Program-made: the position numbers and the translations under genes
Shown here: piece by piece, positions 27,033-35,714 of the stretch
Layout: each line of letters starts with the position of its first letter
Numbering within the stretch: the stretch's first letter is position 1
The notes under the pieces: generated by a model
Told to the model about the DNA's origin: nothing
The model's database searches: none
What the model saw: only the letters and a program-made list of their open reading frames with translations
Assembly: GCF_900108485.1 (NCBI RefSeq)
Contig: NZ_FNXF01000003.1
Coordinates: 142,530-206,529, forward strand
Length of the DNA: 64,000 nucleotides
From: Rheinheimera pacifica
GTDB taxonomy: Bacteria > Pseudomonadota > Gammaproteobacteria > Enterobacterales > Alteromonadaceae
Direction: 5' to 3'

Positions 27033-27179
27033 ATGGACCTATACATAGGCATAATATTTCCAGATTTGATTGATGTTATTCTGCTTATACTCAGTATGGT
27101 TATCGATGCATTCTTTTTGGCGATTGCTCTGCTCGCAGAAATTACACTGCGTTCCCTTCCATGGGGGATCTACCTTTAG
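27033..27179 (+). CDS. possible small membrane protein
   Basis: 48 residues from ATG 27033: MDLYIGIIFPDLIDVILLIL and onwards is almost entirely hydrophobic. No ribosome site and no family recognised. The 295-base gap it lies in otherwise holds the promoters of the TMEM175-like and peptidase genes, so it may be chance. Confidence 0.25.
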   Translation: MDLYIGIIFPDLIDVILLILSMVIDAFFLAIALLAEITLRSLPWGIYL

Positions 27180-27235
27180 GAACAGCAATTTAGTACAGAC
27201 GACTTTATAAAAATTAGTTCATAAGGCTTATCAAG

Positions 27236-28384
27236 ATGAAAACAATTTATTTAATATTCTTTCTTCTGTCCACTCTTGGTGTCCATGCTTATGCGCAACA
27301 AAAACCCTATATGGATTATGTGCTCAGCTGGAACGGAGACAACTCAACACTGAAGGTCGAACTGACATATTCTGCATCCCAAAAGGACAGTACTGTATTT
27401 GTATTCGGAGACCCTAGTTTTGGCGGACAGAATGATATATTTAACGTCATCAAAAATATTCGTGTTACTCAGCCCGAAGTAGTCAAGATTGACCATGCGA
27501 CCAGACAGATCACCGTACATCACAACGGGGCTAAAAAACACCAGATCCGCTATGAAATAGACGGCTCGTTTAACAAGAATCAGCCAACGGTAATATCTCA
27601 AACGGAACTGTTCAGGCCAGTTATCACTAAAGGATTATTAACGTTGGTAAATAAGCAATTTACTTTGGAAATAACCGATGAAAGTAACCCATTGGTATCC
27701 TTCATATGGCGTGATCATCCCGAAAACTTCAACTATTTCAATTCCATTGTTCCATCTCAAAGGGATCCATTGGAAAAGCTTTCAGCCGATTACAACCAAG
27801 TTTCCGAAATGGTGTACTTTGTTATGGGGGACAATATAGATGTTAGGGAATACAATGTTATGGGGATTCCCTATTACAGTGTGACTACGAAAGAAGATAG
27901 GTATGGCAATGACTTGCAGGGCAGTCTCAGCCCTTTTTTCGAAAGCTATTTCCCGAGCATCCACAGGTTTTGGAACGATACCGATTTTCCATTCTATTTT
28001 TTAGCCGTATCGGCACTGCAAAATAATCAAAAAGAAATAGGAGCAGGTGGCTTTGGGATCAGAAACGGCTTTGTAATGAAGCTGGGAAGAGCATTTGATA
28101 CTTGGGAAAAGTATGTAACAGCACACGAAACCGCCCATACTTGGGTAGGGTTAAAAATGATGTTGGGTAAGGCGAGTTTTGATCATCAATGGTTTGGTGA
28201 AGGGTTTAACGACTACACCACCCTCATTAATTTGGCAAACAGCAAAATTTACGGCCAAGAGCAGTTTCTGCATTACCTGAACGAAGATACCCTAAAAAAG
28301 CATTACGAGAGTGAGGTTAAAGGGGCACATAATGATTCCATTGCCGCAAATTATTGGACGGATGTAGCGCGCCGCAAACAATAA
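27236..28384 (+). CDS. M1-like (gluzincin) metallopeptidase, probably cut off at the C terminus
   Basis: 382 residues with a signal peptide (MKTIYLIFFLLSTLGVHAYA). The N-terminal part is beta-rich. Zinc site: HETAH at 297-301 and Glu322 in WFGEGFNDY, the gluzincin pattern HExxH...E. The reading frame ends WTDVARRKQ about 60 residues after the zinc site, whereas M1-type enzymes carry a long helical domain there. The end coincides with the start of prophage sequence, so insertion probably removed the rest. Base composition is lower in G+C than in the core genes. Confidence 0.72.
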   Translation: MKTIYLIFFLLSTLGVHAYAQQKPYMDYVLSWNGDNSTLKVELTYSASQKDSTVFVFGDPSFGGQNDIFNVIKNIRVTQPEVVKIDHATRQITVHHNGAKKHQIRYEIDGSFNKNQPTVISQTELFRPVITKGLLTLVNKQFTLEITDESNPLVSFIWRDHPENFNYFNSIVPSQRDPLEKLSADYNQVSEMVYFVMGDNIDVREYNVMGIPYYSVTTKEDRYGNDLQGSLSPFFESYFPSIHRFWNDTDFPFYFLAVSALQNNQKEIGAGGFGIRNGFVMKLGRAFDTWEKYVTAHETAHTWVGLKMMLGKASFDHQWFGEGFNDYTTLINLANSKIYGQEQFLHYLNEDTLKKHYESEVKGAHNDSIAANYWTDVARRKQ

Positions 28385-28386
28385 GC

Positions 28387-28442
28387 AGCAAAGCCTAGTA
28401 TTTTGAGCATTTGCACTACTGCTCAGAATGCTAGGCTTTGCT
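28387..28442. repeat. prophage right-end hairpin with transposase-site-like 17-mer
   Basis: A long inverted repeat: 12 perfect outer pairs (AGCAAAGCCTAG) and inner TGAGCA/TGCTCA. It has no T-run on either side, so it is a poor terminator. Its arm GCCTAGTATTTTGAGCA (28393-28409) matches 15 of 17 bases of GCCTAGTAAATTGAGCA at the other prophage end (60518-60534, minus strand), both read inward. It may hold MuA-type binding sites. Confidence 0.6.
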
Positions 28443-28460
28443 CTAGTATTATTGTAAAGA

Positions 28461-30515
28461 CTATGCGCCGCTAATTGTGCTTTTCGTTTGATATGTACCG
28501 GCAACCCGCTTTTGAAACTCTAAGTTTCCTCCTGTCAATCTGAAACGCCACGTACCATTAACTTCAGAATCACCCAAATAGAAATATTGGTTGCCGCCAT
28601 CTGTCATTGATTCTATTTGAACGCCATCATCTTGCGCAGTAAGTTTTTTGTTATATCCTCCTGCTCTTATGGTAGTTTTTCCGCCGGATTCGTTTGAACC
28701 TAGCGATAGTACTTTCTCTGTTGAACCCCATGCTATTAACGCGCTACCTGCCGAGTTTCCCCCTGGTGTATGAAATGCCAAACCAGACACCTTCCCTGCA
28801 GGTGTCAAGAATGCCAAAAACGCATTTAAATCTGATTCCAGCACGGTCATTATGTCGGCTGGAATAGCCACGTTGTAACCACTTATCCCCTGCTTAATGT
28901 GCGCCGGTACTGTTGGGCTTAAACGAGCTGAGCCAGTAAATTTATCATTGCCAATTAGCAATTTGTCTGATTTAGACCATTGCTCTGCAACTGTATTACC
29001 CGCCAATACGTTGCCACTGAAATTACAAGATGCCCGGCGATTTAACCAGTACGGGCCTAAATTTTCAGGGTTATCATTCGCGCCGCAATCGTCAAAAACG
29101 TTGCCTGTTATATTAACCCCATCAACGTCAGGTGTTACGCCTGCTATTATGAACGGGAACCGTTTAACTATGTTCCCGCTGGCTATTAGCAGTCTGTCTG
29201 CCATTGCCCCCACTGAGCTGCTAAACGCACCTAAAAACCCCTCTGATCCGTCTTCACAGTTGTTGTCTGAAACAATCAAGTTTCCTGCGCCCCAGCTGAA
29301 TGTGATTAAACCTTCGGCGTGGCCCACCTTGGCATTTGTGGCTAAGTTTGTGCGCTTACATGTATTGCGCGTAAAGAAGCCAAAGCCGCTTTGCGCAATT
29401 GCATCGTCATGCACCGAAAGGTGATAACAAGATCCGCCGATATCCTCAAACACGTTATGCACTACGTCGAATCCATGCCCCACTATTGTTTCTGACACCA
29501 TATTGTAGAAATGGCAGTCTTGTATCAGCCCGCCGTTACCCTGCAAGTACAGTTCAGGGATAAAACGCCATGAAGCATTAAACTGGTTAAATTTATTGCC
29601 ATCAAATTTGCCGTTGGTAATGAACACACGGCGGTTTACTGCAGCAAGCAATGGCTCTGAGCTAAACGCCTGGTATGCTTTTGCTATGCGGGTACCTACC
29701 GGCAAAGTGGTTATTGCTACACCTGGCCCAGCGCTATCAGCTTTAAACGAAAACGGGCCGGCAATAGTGACATTGTTGCCATTTATATCTGTTATTAAGC
29801 GCGGGTCCTGGCTGGTGTGTAAATCTGTGTCGTCTGTAAATGCCGTTACTGCATCACCAACGCGCCAGTTGGCCGGCACCGCTGCTAAAGTAAACGTGGT
29901 GCCTCCTGCAACTGTAAGCGCGGTTGTCAGCGTTGAAGACGTATCTACACCGTTTACCCGGCGCATAGTCGCGCCGTTTAAATCAATGTGGCAGTCGTGG
30001 ATATTGGTTAACCAACAGGTGTGAGCAAACCGGTAACTGCGCCGCGGCTGAAATATCAGCTTTGTGCCGGTGAACGGCAGGTTGCGGATGTAATCTAACG
30101 CCCGATTTATCACATCTGAGTCATAAAGATCGTCTGGCTTTCGAAATTCTTCAACAAACACACCATGCCAGTCCATGCTTTGCTCAGCACTAACTGGGTT
30201 TGATTCCATTCCGCTTCTAATTTCTCTGGTAATGGCGCCCAATTTATGGGCAGTGGGTGATTCAATATGACTTTCGATCTTTTCGTCAAAAAAACCTAAA
30301 GCACGAGCCCAGTGATCATCCTTTGTCGCATCGAATTCAATACCAGCACTTGCCAACATATTCAGAAATTCAGCAATTGCATGGTTAAACCAATCCGCTC
30401 CAGGATAACTCGGGGCATTGTTCTCGCCTGATTCAGTGAACCAGCCTGGCGTACCGCTTAATGGCTTTGCGGCGGGACGAGCTGTTGCTTGCGAACCATT
30501 GCGTAACGGATGCAT
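28461..30515 (-). CDS. tailspike / tail fibre with beta-helix domain
   Basis: 684 residues. The N-terminal ~120 residues (PGWFTESGENNAPSYPGADWFNHAIAEFLN region) resemble a virion attachment head. From about residue 130 the protein is beta-rich with many NxF/GN turns (FISPxRSYRF, ITGNVFDDCG, VSDNNCEDGSEG), typical of right-handed parallel beta-helix tailspikes that bind or cut surface polysaccharide. The C-terminal 100 residues (KVLSLGSNESGGKTTIRAGG) look like a trimerisation tail. It replaces Mu's S/U fibres; no assembly chaperone and no DNA invertase lie downstream. Confidence 0.8.
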   Translation of the reverse strand: MHPLRNGSQATARPAAKPLSGTPGWFTESGENNAPSYPGADWFNHAIAEFLNMLASAGIEFDATKDDHWARALGFFDEKIESHIESPTAHKLGAITREIRSGMESNPVSAEQSMDWHGVFVEEFRKPDDLYDSDVINRALDYIRNLPFTGTKLIFQPRRSYRFAHTCWLTNIHDCHIDLNGATMRRVNGVDTSSTLTTALTVAGGTTFTLAAVPANWRVGDAVTAFTDDTDLHTSQDPRLITDINGNNVTIAGPFSFKADSAGPGVAITTLPVGTRIAKAYQAFSSEPLLAAVNRRVFITNGKFDGNKFNQFNASWRFIPELYLQGNGGLIQDCHFYNMVSETIVGHGFDVVHNVFEDIGGSCYHLSVHDDAIAQSGFGFFTRNTCKRTNLATNAKVGHAEGLITFSWGAGNLIVSDNNCEDGSEGFLGAFSSSVGAMADRLLIASGNIVKRFPFIIAGVTPDVDGVNITGNVFDDCGANDNPENLGPYWLNRRASCNFSGNVLAGNTVAEQWSKSDKLLIGNDKFTGSARLSPTVPAHIKQGISGYNVAIPADIMTVLESDLNAFLAFLTPAGKVSGLAFHTPGGNSAGSALIAWGSTEKVLSLGSNESGGKTTIRAGGYNKKLTAQDDGVQIESMTDGGNQYFYLGDSEVNGTWRFRLTGGNLEFQKRVAGTYQTKSTISGA

Positions 30516-30577
30516 ATAAACTCCTAATCGAAACTATTTTGAACGCCGTTTAAAACGGCTTTGTTATTAAGAAATGC

Positions 30578-31162
30578 CTAAACGGCGTAGTAAAACTCGT
30601 AATACAAACCACCCAACTTGTAACGCTGAAGAGTACACTCCAGAACTCTGGCATCAGACGTTAGCAATGGGGTTAACACATTGTCTAAACATGTCATGTA
30701 AGCCCCTGGAATGCCGTAAACTGTTACCCTTAATATGTACCGGTACTTCTGCTCCCAAAGCGGATAAGTACATGAGCGCAAACAGTGGTGCGGGAATGTT
30801 TCAACCACTTCCACGGTAAAGCCCAAATCAGTAGCAAACTTCTGGATATTCCACGCCTGCAGACCACCTTTGCGATGATACTTTTCAACCACTGCATAAC
30901 GTCGATACTCAATGCTGGACACGGTTTCTGGAGTGCACTCTGGTAAACCTAAATACTCTTCCCATTCATCCAGCAACTGCAGGGTAGATTCAGGACGCAT
31001 TTCAAACAGTAGGCTGTCAGCACTGGCCTCAGCGTTTTCTAATCTTTGCGCATAGCCTTGGGCATATTTATAAAGGTCTAACGATGTTGCTCGTTGCCAC
31101 AAGAGCCCACGTGGCATTTGAGCCAATATAGCGTTAGTCCACTGCGCTACGGAATGAGCCAC
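30578..31162 (-). CDS. Mu gp48-like baseplate/tail protein (DUF2313, YmfQ)
   Basis: 194 residues. MPRGLLWQR near the N terminus and LLDEWEEYLGLPECTP are DUF2313 signatures; PG(I/A)YMTCLDNVL at the end is also usual. Acts in the baseplate, joining wedge to fibre. Overlaps the end of gp47 by 16 bases, as in Mu-like tail operons. Confidence 0.88.
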   Translation of the reverse strand: MAHSVAQWTNAILAQMPRGLLWQRATSLDLYKYAQGYAQRLENAEASADSLLFEMRPESTLQLLDEWEEYLGLPECTPETVSSIEYRRYAVVEKYHRKGGLQAWNIQKFATDLGFTVEVVETFPHHCLRSCTYPLWEQKYRYILRVTVYGIPGAYMTCLDNVLTPLLTSDARVLECTLQRYKLGGLYYEFYYAV

Positions 31163-32214
31163 GTAATGACTCCTAATGCATGTAACTCTGTGTCTGCTGC
31201 TGCTACATCAGCGCTCAAATTAAGCAAATAGTCACTAACGCCCAGAGTTGAGCCAATAGCTGTGCGTACGGCACTTAATAGCAAGGTAGAGCCTGGGCCA
31301 AGCGTATTGAAATAGCCTTTAATACTGGATTGCACGCTTTGCCGTAGCTCAGGACTGTCGGGAAATAAGGTGATGCTTAAGGCAGTGGTTTTTAGCGTCA
31401 GCGGAATATAAACAGCCTCAATACCGCCTGGCCGTCCCACATCTGCGCCAGTGGCTGGATCCTTGTGGCGATAGATATAGTCAGCCATCGCTACCTGGTC
31501 CACGTAAGTAGGTAAAATATCTGGGCGTGAATCAAACACAAACGCATAACCAACAGTAGCTGGCCCTTGATAATTATCGACTGCCCAGGCACGAGCAACG
31601 CCCGGCACTTCGCGACACCAGCCAACATAGTCATGCACAGCGCCGCCCATTGGCGGGTTGCGTTTGCGAAACAATAAGCGCTCAAGCACTTGCGCCACAG
31701 GTTCTAAGTCAGCACCGCCAGCAATGCCGCCGCTTTGGCCATTGGGTTGAATACCTGGCACAGTAGAAACTAAGGTTAAGCTTTCACCAGCTAACAGGTT
31801 ACCCGCTGCGCCCGGAACTTCAGCCTCAACCTGTACGACTACATTACCGCCAGACGGCGCATTAGAGAGCGTCACACGATATAGGCGGCCATCAGCATGC
31901 GTCATTACCGTGTCCACCGGAATTGCTGAACTACCAGTAAAAGTAACCGGACCTATGGCTGAACTGGCCAGCTTCTGGATCACGCCTTCATAGCGGGCGG
32001 TATCAATAATGGTTTGGTCTTCAGATTCAGACGATGGGATAACCTGGCGTACAATCCAGCTTTGATAATCATACAAGTCGCGCAGGCTGCCACTTACCGC
32101 CGCGTTCAGGGCCTGCTCAATACCAAACTTTGGTAAAATAGTATCCAGCGAGGCTTCAATGTCGATTAACCCGCCTTCAACCAGCGCTCTTAGCGTGGGT
32201 ACATTAAACGGCAC
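31147..32214 (-). CDS. Mu gp47-like baseplate assembly protein J
   Basis: 355 residues; MPFNVPTLRALVEGG start, TGSSAIPVDTV and PVAQVLERLLFRKRNPPMGGAVHDYVGWCREVPGVARAW (motif GGAVHDYVGW) are the baseplate J family pattern. Builds the baseplate wedge. Overlaps gp46 by a few bases. Confidence 0.92.
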   Translation of the reverse strand: MPFNVPTLRALVEGGLIDIEASLDTILPKFGIEQALNAAVSGSLRDLYDYQSWIVRQVIPSSESEDQTIIDTARYEGVIQKLASSAIGPVTFTGSSAIPVDTVMTHADGRLYRVTLSNAPSGGNVVVQVEAEVPGAAGNLLAGESLTLVSTVPGIQPNGQSGGIAGGADLEPVAQVLERLLFRKRNPPMGGAVHDYVGWCREVPGVARAWAVDNYQGPATVGYAFVFDSRPDILPTYVDQVAMADYIYRHKDPATGADVGRPGGIEAVYIPLTLKTTALSITLFPDSPELRQSVQSSIKGYFNTLGPGSTLLLSAVRTAIGSTLGVSDYLLNLSADVAAADTELHALGVITWLIP

Positions 32215-32650
32215 TTTGCGTCTCCCATCGTCTTGATACAGTAAAAGAAATCACTTCATCATCAGGTTTAGTGATCACAACATTCAGCGCCAGAGTTTGA
32301 AACTTTGGGATAGAGCCTGTTACTTGCACGCTTTTAGCAACAACACCTTCACCGTTATCACGCAGCATCCAGGCCAGTGCATCTTCTGCATACTTAACAG
32401 CTTTATTGCGTAAATCCGTGGTCATTTTTTCGCGGTAGAGCAACCACAATTTAGAGCCCCATGGCTCTGAATAAAACGAGTCACCAGGCCAACCTCGTAA
32501 GTCAGTAGAGCCATCTGGCACGGTGTCAGATTCATCAGCGCGGGCATCGGTAAACAACGAGATCAAAGCGAGGGTGGATATCTCGCCGATATCAGCACCC
32601 TCGATAATCAAACCTGCATTGTTCATCATGTCAAACACGATGGCGCTCAT
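32204..32650 (-). CDS. Mu gp46-like baseplate protein
   Basis: 148 residues from the ATG at 32648-32650 (MSAIVFDMMN). The segments LFTDARADESDTVPDG, RGWPGDSF and GSKLWLLYREK are typical of the phage GP46 family, a baseplate wedge component of the W/gp25 kind. A TTG further upstream would overlap gp45 by 47 bases and is less likely. Confidence 0.88.
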   Translation of the reverse strand: MSAIVFDMMNNAGLIIEGADIGEISTLALISLFTDARADESDTVPDGSTDLRGWPGDSFYSEPWGSKLWLLYREKMTTDLRNKAVKYAEDALAWMLRDNGEGVVAKSVQVTGSIPKFQTLALNVVITKPDDEVISFTVSRRWETQSAV

Positions 32651-32657
32651 ATCGAAC

Positions 32658-33305
32658 CTACTCTGGTGTTGTAGTCGGCCTGTCTTCTGCGTCTTTGTGA
32701 ACATGCCCTAAGTATGAAATGCCGTTAGCACTTAAATCAGAACCCGTTACAACATCGGCTGAGGTAATGGTTCCGGCGGCTTCAATACTGAGGTCTGTTG
32801 ATATGTCACCAGTGACGTGCAGAGGGCCTTGGATTAATGTCTCTGGCGAGATAATAGTGAATGAGTTGCTGACATCGAAAATAACGTCAGTTGCTGCAAT
32901 GCTGAAAGTATTAGTGATTTCAAAAATGACGTCTGTCGCAGTAAGGATGATCTTACCGTCTTTTGTTAAGCGGATTTTATGACCTTCAAGATGGTATAGA
33001 AAAACATCACCAATTTCACCCTGGGGCCTGCATTTTTTATCTTCTACTGCTATGGCCACCAAACCAGACAATGAGCCGCCCAGGGCCGCAACAATGGCTT
33101 CAGACCCTTCTGGCGGGAACGAACTAATGCCATAGTTCTGAAAGCGCTCAATGTTGTCTGCTGACTCATCAGCATGCATCTTCACCTGCAGGTTCTGGCG
33201 CTGCAGGTCTTCAACAATGCCGCTGACAACTGCCCGGGTTAACATGCCTGTAATGCGGCGCTTAATGGGTGCCAGCAGGCGGTCAATGTAGCGCTCACTT
33301 ACCAT
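32658..33305 (-). CDS. Mu gp45-like baseplate spike protein V
   Basis: 215 residues. ERYIDRLLAPIKRRI, VKMHADESADNIERFQNYGISSFPPEGSEAIVAALGG (motif NYGISSFPPEG) and a late GISYLGHVHKDA (metal-binding HxH tip) are the gp45 pattern. Forms the membrane-piercing spike at the tail tip. The repeated DVIFEI/DVIFDV beta strands between 120 and 160 form the triple-stranded helix. Confidence 0.92.
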   Translation of the reverse strand: MVSERYIDRLLAPIKRRITGMLTRAVVSGIVEDLQRQNLQVKMHADESADNIERFQNYGISSFPPEGSEAIVAALGGSLSGLVAIAVEDKKCRPQGEIGDVFLYHLEGHKIRLTKDGKIILTATDVIFEITNTFSIAATDVIFDVSNSFTIISPETLIQGPLHVTGDISTDLSIEAAGTITSADVVTGSDLSANGISYLGHVHKDAEDRPTTTPE

Positions 33306-34375
33306 TGGCCACCACCTAGTTTAGTGTCTTTTACTATTTGCGCCGGTATGTCCATTGCGTCAGGGCGCACCACACTAATTACCGCTAAACGTCCGGCATC
33401 ATCCTCGGTGAACATAATAGATAAAATCAGCATTTCTTCATCCAGCTCAAGGATTTCGTCAATCACCGGGACAATGGTATTGATATTCCAAAGCTTGCCC
33501 GTCTGCGGTATGCGCCAGCCTGTCACCGTATATTCAGCAGTGTTGGATTTACCTATGCTGCGCTGGCGTTCCCACTGGCCGCGCCTGGCGGCACCCTCTG
33601 CGGTAGTGATCTCTTCGTTGACAATAATCATCGGACGATAACGGCTAATCTCACTGTCTTTCACATCGGCTTTAATGCCTCCAACAGCAGATATTGGTGC
33701 AGTGTCCCAGTTGCCGTGGGCAGCACCTGCAGCTTTAACTGTGAAATTGCTAAAGCGTTGGCGCCAACTGAAGCGGCCACGCGCTGCTTTGATGTTCTCG
33801 CCCAATATCAACGAAGCACCGGCCTTTTCTTTGCTGGCTCGGGTGATCACCAAATTGCCAAAGGTATCGCTGGTTAACAGCACGCCACGCTGTTTAGCCA
33901 GGCGAGATAATAGTTCGTGCGGGGTTTCACCTTGTTCGATTTGGATGCGCTGGAATGGCTCGCCCACGTCAGCATTTACGATCACCTTAATACCAAAGGG
34001 CTTACACACCACATCAGCAATCTGCGTCAGTGTCTGATTGTTGAACTGGCCACTGGGGTAGTCGATAGAGCAATCCACCAGGTCGGCTGTTTTGTCGCGG
34101 CCACTGACGCTAATCGTCACTGTCGTTTCGTCGTAACTTGGCACCCAATCATCCACATAACCAGTGATAACACGTTCACCGCCAATATCTACAGTGCACG
34201 CCTGGCCTTGCCGGATAGGCTCCACAAACTTCTTATACTGCTGCTCACTGCCTTGCCACTTCCATGTCAGCTCAAGGTCAAAGCTACCCGACATCGCATC
34301 AAGTGATCGGGTTACTCCAACCTTGGTCCAGCCCTGGTAAATTTGACCGCCAGCTTTTAATACAATTTCTTCCAT
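33299..34375 (-). CDS. Mu gp44-like baseplate hub protein P
   Basis: 358 residues. YQGWTKVGVTRSLDAMSGSF, TGYVDDWVPSYDE and SGRDKTADLVDCSID are hub-protein segments; IEQGETPHELLSRLAKQRGVLL is the LysM-like part. Sits at the centre of the baseplate under the spike. Overlaps gp45 by seven bases and shares a base with gpN. Confidence 0.92.
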   Translation of the reverse strand: MEEIVLKAGGQIYQGWTKVGVTRSLDAMSGSFDLELTWKWQGSEQQYKKFVEPIRQGQACTVDIGGERVITGYVDDWVPSYDETTVTISVSGRDKTADLVDCSIDYPSGQFNNQTLTQIADVVCKPFGIKVIVNADVGEPFQRIQIEQGETPHELLSRLAKQRGVLLTSDTFGNLVITRASKEKAGASLILGENIKAARGRFSWRQRFSNFTVKAAGAAHGNWDTAPISAVGGIKADVKDSEISRYRPMIIVNEEITTAEGAARRGQWERQRSIGKSNTAEYTVTGWRIPQTGKLWNINTIVPVIDEILELDEEMLILSIMFTEDDAGRLAVISVVRPDAMDIPAQIVKDTKLGGGQW

Positions 34376-35691
34376 TAGCCGATCACCTCAACCGTATCTG
34401 TTGGTAAAACAAAGGCCGGGTTCTTAAAGCCGTTGCGCAGCACTATGCTGTCGCGCCGCTCTGTATTACCCGTTTGCTGCCATGCCACCAAAGCAACCGG
34501 CACACTCTCTTTGGGCTTATAAATACTTACCTGGGGTAACAGTTCTGCCCGCGCCCGAGTGTCAGCCAATACGGCTTGCCTTAAGGCCCGCATCTGTCTC
34601 CATACTGCAGACCGGTTCGACTCAACTGCAGCTGCTGCATAAAGTGCTAACTGATCCGCAATACCGTAGCCCAGGCTTTTCAATTGCTGCCCCGTTAATA
34701 TCGCGTTGCGCTCTGCGCCTGACAGGCTCTCAACCAGCTGGGGTTCATCATCCAGTTTTTTTACAATCTCGGCTTCGCCTAACGCAGAGCAGCTGGCCAC
34801 AATGGCGCTATTTAACGTCAGGGTTTTAAATGCTTGCGCATTCGCCTGGATAGCGGCGTTTTTTGACGGGTTGGCCAGCTTAGGCACCGAACCTGCCATA
34901 CCACCAGCGCTTGATATGTTGCGCGACAAACCACCTGTTGCCCCCAGCTCGGCACGCATACCACTCCAGCGGTTTTGCACGTTCTGATAAACATCCAGTG
35001 CACGTATGGGGTCTTTAACCACGCCTTTAATGTCTTCCAGCAGCCCCATGGCTTCACGGGCCAATTCACCAGGGTAGGCCAATAGCTTGCCAACTGAATC
35101 TTTAGTGCGCATGAGCCGGTCAGTCCACTGGCGCAGGTCATCAGGTAACGAGGGTAAGCCGCGTGTTAGCTCGTCCAAATCATCTAAGAAGGCGTCTACC
35201 ATATCGCCCATGCCATCCAGGGTGCTGATATCAAACTCATCAGCAAAGGCTGTATTGACTGCATCTTTTGTCTTTTCGGCTTCGCTTTTAACTTGGGTGG
35301 CGGTGTCTGATTTGGAGTTAGGAAACAGGTTTTCACCCACTTCATACACTTCAAAATTAATTGTCGCCGTGCCATCAACGCGGTTAATTAACTTATGGCT
35401 GACCTTGCCAACCTGTACTTTGCGAATACCAAACCACGGATGAATTAATTCACCTGGGCCGGGTTTGTTTAGCGCTTCAAGAATGGCCTTTAACTGAGCA
35501 AGGTAATCTTCACCCACCACACGGCCACTAATGCGCTCCTGGGTAAGCACCTTGCCGTTGTCTTCGGTGTAGCCTACTTCCTTTTTGGGGTAAGCATGGG
35601 GGATGGCCCGGCGGCCACTTTCGCCATCGGCCTCTTCAAGTAAAAATTCAACGCCCCTGAACGAGGCGGTTAAACGGTCTTCAAATGCCAT
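34375..35691 (-). CDS. Mu gpN-like DNA circularisation / tail protein (gp43)
   Basis: 438 residues from ATG 35689-35691, preceded by AAAGGGC. The N-terminal domain (FEDRLTASFRGVEFLLEEADGESGRRAIPHAYP) is the DNA-circularisation N-terminal family; the rest is helical and less conserved. In Mu, gpN binds DNA ends after injection and is part of the tail. Located between tape measure and hub as expected. Confidence 0.9.
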   Translation of the reverse strand: MAFEDRLTASFRGVEFLLEEADGESGRRAIPHAYPKKEVGYTEDNGKVLTQERISGRVVGEDYLAQLKAILEALNKPGPGELIHPWFGIRKVQVGKVSHKLINRVDGTATINFEVYEVGENLFPNSKSDTATQVKSEAEKTKDAVNTAFADEFDISTLDGMGDMVDAFLDDLDELTRGLPSLPDDLRQWTDRLMRTKDSVGKLLAYPGELAREAMGLLEDIKGVVKDPIRALDVYQNVQNRWSGMRAELGATGGLSRNISSAGGMAGSVPKLANPSKNAAIQANAQAFKTLTLNSAIVASCSALGEAEIVKKLDDEPQLVESLSGAERNAILTGQQLKSLGYGIADQLALYAAAAVESNRSAVWRQMRALRQAVLADTRARAELLPQVSIYKPKESVPVALVAWQQTGNTERRDSIVLRNGFKNPAFVLPTDTVEVIG

Positions 35692-35714
35692 TTGCAAGCC
35701 CTTTAATAGTCACG

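Noticed and set aside
28387-28442. Simple terminator for the tailspike gene
   Set aside because: Stem is strong but neither side has a T-run, and one arm matches the other prophage end; kept as a possible end site instead.
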